Below are positions 63,601 to 64,000 of a DNA stretch of 64,000 bases, one piece after another. How positions within the stretch are numbered: the stretch's first letter is position 1; every line of letters starts with the position of its first letter. A program made the translations under genes and the position numbers. A model generated the notes under the pieces. It was given only the letters and a program-made list of their open reading frames with translations, made no database searches and was not told the origin of the DNA. This stretch comes from UBA12191 sp009937185 (lineage in GTDB: Bacteria > Planctomycetota > UBA8108 > UBA1146), in NCBI GenBank assembly GCA_938075155.1, contig CALJGL010000001.1, positions 84,343 to 148,342 on the forward strand. The letters run 5' to 3'.

Positions 63601-64000
63601 CCAATGACGGTTTCGACTTCGATGGTGACGGCATTTGTGATTTAGGTGACACAGACGACGACAATGACGGAGCACTCGACGACGTCGATAGTGATGATAA
63701 TAACGCTAATATCTGCTCCGATATCGATGCTGACGGTTGTGACGACTGCTCTTCAGGTAGCTTCAATCCAGCCAATGATGGTTTGGATTTCGACGGTGAC
63801 GGCACCTGTGATCTCGGCGACACTGACGACGATAACGATGGGGTCCTCGACGATAGTGACAGTGATAACAACAACGCAAATATCTGCTCTGACACCGATG
63901 GTGACAACTGTGACGACTGCGCCTCCGGAAGCTTCGATCCTGCCAATGACGGTTTCGACTTCGATGGTGACGGCATTTGTGATTTAGGTGACACCGACGA
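60669..64000 (+). CDS. Giant exported choice-of-anchor I protein with Asp-rich calcium-type repeats (partial, runs off right edge)
   Basis: The frame is open from ATG 60669 to the window end (1110 codons), so a longest-ORF search that needs a stop misses it. The N-terminus is a signal peptide (IVIIFIMSSVIL, cleavage after VMA). Residues about 25-510 form the choice-of-anchor I beta-propeller-like domain: SRVFVTNA, GPLPDMLYITSDGKALTANEG, RGSVSIVHLATG, VDLEPEYVAVSEDLTTAYAI and NRLDASDSDGGVNIANWPVHG are close to its consensus. Then come short DCNxNGxxDxC repeats and 57-residue DxDxDG repeats rich in paired cysteines, like thrombospondin type 3 repeats, predicted to bind calcium. The related bacterial phosphatase/esterase annotation is unproven. 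The N-terminal part probably faces outside the cell on a repeat stalk. Confidence 0.88.
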   Translation, partial: MRNIVIIFIMSSVILNYNEVMAQGTGSITLTPLSTYNSGVFEGSASEIVAHDPLSSRVFVTNAAAGGFDILQMSQTGQLGFVTTIATSRPPTHLRIWNDGTNSHVVAAIPSLPITNPGTVQVFSTSGVLQAVYSVGPLPDMLYITSDGKALTANEGQPIGNTNPRGSVSIVHLATGVVEHVSFTGFDGQETTLREAGIRIFPGFSASVDLEPEYVAVSEDLTTAYAICQEQNCVVTIDIATATATAINTLGTKDHSLPGNRLDASDSDGGVNIANWPVHGLFQPDSAVCFNVAGQDFLLTANEGGARTEDARARTLQLDPGAFPNAGFIQGNARMGRLFVSTIDGDVDGDGDFDSLYSYGTRSFSIFNMSAGTQLVYDSGDQFATVTAQAQPFNFNSNSTSNNSDDTRSDNKGCEPEAATIAKIGDRIIAFIGLERQGGIMLYDVTDPPNSFFLSYFSNRNFNANIESPAAGDLAVESIVYVEPTDNALGLPLIVTGNEISGTTSVYIVSLPQPPVDCNNNSIPDSEDLSSGTSTDCNSDGIPDECTLTGNDCDQNLQPDDCQPDFDNDGFPNPCDNDDDSDGVNDIDDLNPLDPTICRDVDNDGCDDCSSGFDSPSNDGLDTDADGICDLSDSDDDGDGVPDASDSSSTNPFICSDIDFDGCDDCSSGIFDTANDGTDTDIDGICDNGDGDLDGDGIENECDLDQTPGSDCNGNNRVDSCDINDATSQDCDANGVPDDCQISGNAALDCDNNGELDSCQLTAGTSNDCNGNTVLDSCEIASGTADCNSDFIPDDCQIDCDGNSIPDDCDLSSGSGVDCNSNGVPDSCDISGAISSDCDIDGILDECQITANPNLDCDLDGVLQSCETDTDSDGVEDDCDTDDDNDNVLDNDDAAPLNNTICRDADGDGCDDCSSGTDDSANDGFDFDGDGLCDNGDSDDDNDGVLDNGDSDDNNANICSDTDGDNCDDCASGSFDPANDGFDFDGDGICDLGDTDDDNDGALDDVDSDDNNANICSDIDADGCDDCSSGSFNPANDGLDFDGDGTCDLGDTDDDNDGVLDDSDSDNNNANICSDTDGDNCDDCASGSFDPANDGFDFDGDGICDLGDTD
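62457..62798 (+). repeat. Two 57-codon Asp-rich repeat units
   Basis: Units start with ICRDVDNDGCDDC and ICSDIDFDGCDDC and are 171 bases each. They are separated from the later block by the short 19-residue repeats. Confidence 0.8.
62799..63271 (+). repeat. Array of about 19-residue DCNxNGxxDxC repeats
   Basis: About eight copies, such as DCDANGVPDDCQISGN and DCNSNGVPDSCDISGA. Each has two cysteines and an EF-hand-like acidic loop. Three earlier copies occur at about 62216-62350. Confidence 0.8.
63369..64000 (+). repeat. Second block of 57-codon Asp-rich repeats, incomplete at the edge
   Basis: Units start at 63369, 63540, 63711 and 63882 (171-base period). Bases 63531-63652 are identical to 63873-63994, a 122-base perfect direct repeat at a distance of 342 bases, that is two units. 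Confidence 0.9.

Noticed and set aside
62945..63994. Long minus-strand open frame (349 codons, Ser/Pro/Lys-rich)
   Set aside because: It is the antisense shadow of the Asp-rich repeat region of the plus-strand protein; its low-complexity repeats mirror the sense repeats.

Overview
The window looks like a chromosome segment of a marine-type planctomycete (PVC group). Evidence: a PSCyt2/PSD1 (DUF1549/DUF1553) gene followed by a Tat-exported DUF1501 gene, a formylglycine sulfatase, a membrane Ser/Thr kinase with a long TPR tail, a Nudix-FolB fusion, and five exported proteins ending in the planctomycete-type double dockerin-like module (RGDxNxDGxxDLADAixxLxFLF). No rRNA, tRNA, CRISPR array, prophage or insertion sequence was recognised. 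Many starts are TTG or GTG with strong Shine-Dalgarno (SD) sites, so several starts given here are shorter than the longest open frame.

Layout. 1-4.3 kb: a left-edge partial exported protein and two dockerin-type exported proteins built of cohesin-like repeats, all on the minus strand. 4.7-7.9 kb: VKOR-DsbA disulfide-forming fusion (-), Xaa-Pro peptidase and HD hydrolase (+). 8.0-19.5 kb: PSD1/DUF1501 pair, then three more dockerin-type exported proteins (Fn3/cohesin-like; glycine-rich beta-helix; carboxypeptidase-regulatory-like repeats). 19.7-26.0 kb: orphan D12-type DNA methyltransferase, a HExxH protein translationally coupled to a POT peptide transporter with a large insertion, and an isochorismatase-fold hydrolase coupled to a hybrid histidine kinase. 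26.5-32.7 kb: sugar operon (isomerase/epimerase, Gfo/Idh/MocA oxidoreductase, xylose isomerase), then an operon of a thioredoxin-reductase-like flavoprotein, an ELM1-like protein and a Nudix-FolB fusion. 32.7-39.3 kb: kinase-TPR protein, YrdC-like and maleate-isomerase-like pair, xylulokinase. 39.6-44.1 kb: lipoprotein, AmpG-like transporter coupled to a serine beta-lactamase-fold hydrolase, SASA-type esterase. 44.2-51.4 kb: deoC, an ALDH16-like two-domain aldehyde dehydrogenase, ATP-grasp ligase plus FAD oxidoreductase, sulfatase. 51.4-55.8 kb (-): an exported two-repeat protein of unknown function, a DcsG-like ATP-grasp, a Cys/Met-metabolism PLP enzyme, an FkbM-like methyltransferase. 55.9-60.5 kb: valS with terminator, then a chain of in-frame minus-strand ORFs that looks partly decayed. 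60.7-64 kb: a very large choice-of-anchor-I protein with calcium-type Asp-rich repeats, running off the right edge.

Catabolic genes (xylA, xylB, deoC, ALDH, sulfatase, SASA esterase, PSD1/DUF1501) suit degradation of sulfated or acetylated algal polysaccharides and nucleosides. The exported disulfide oxidase fits the cysteine-bearing secreted family around it. The most unusual items are the Nudix-FolB fusion, the POT transporter with a pseudopilin-like insertion coupled to a HExxH protein, the cohesin-plus-dockerin family with a conserved cysteine tail, the two ATP-grasp gene clusters, and the in-frame ORF chain at 59.2-60.5 kb.
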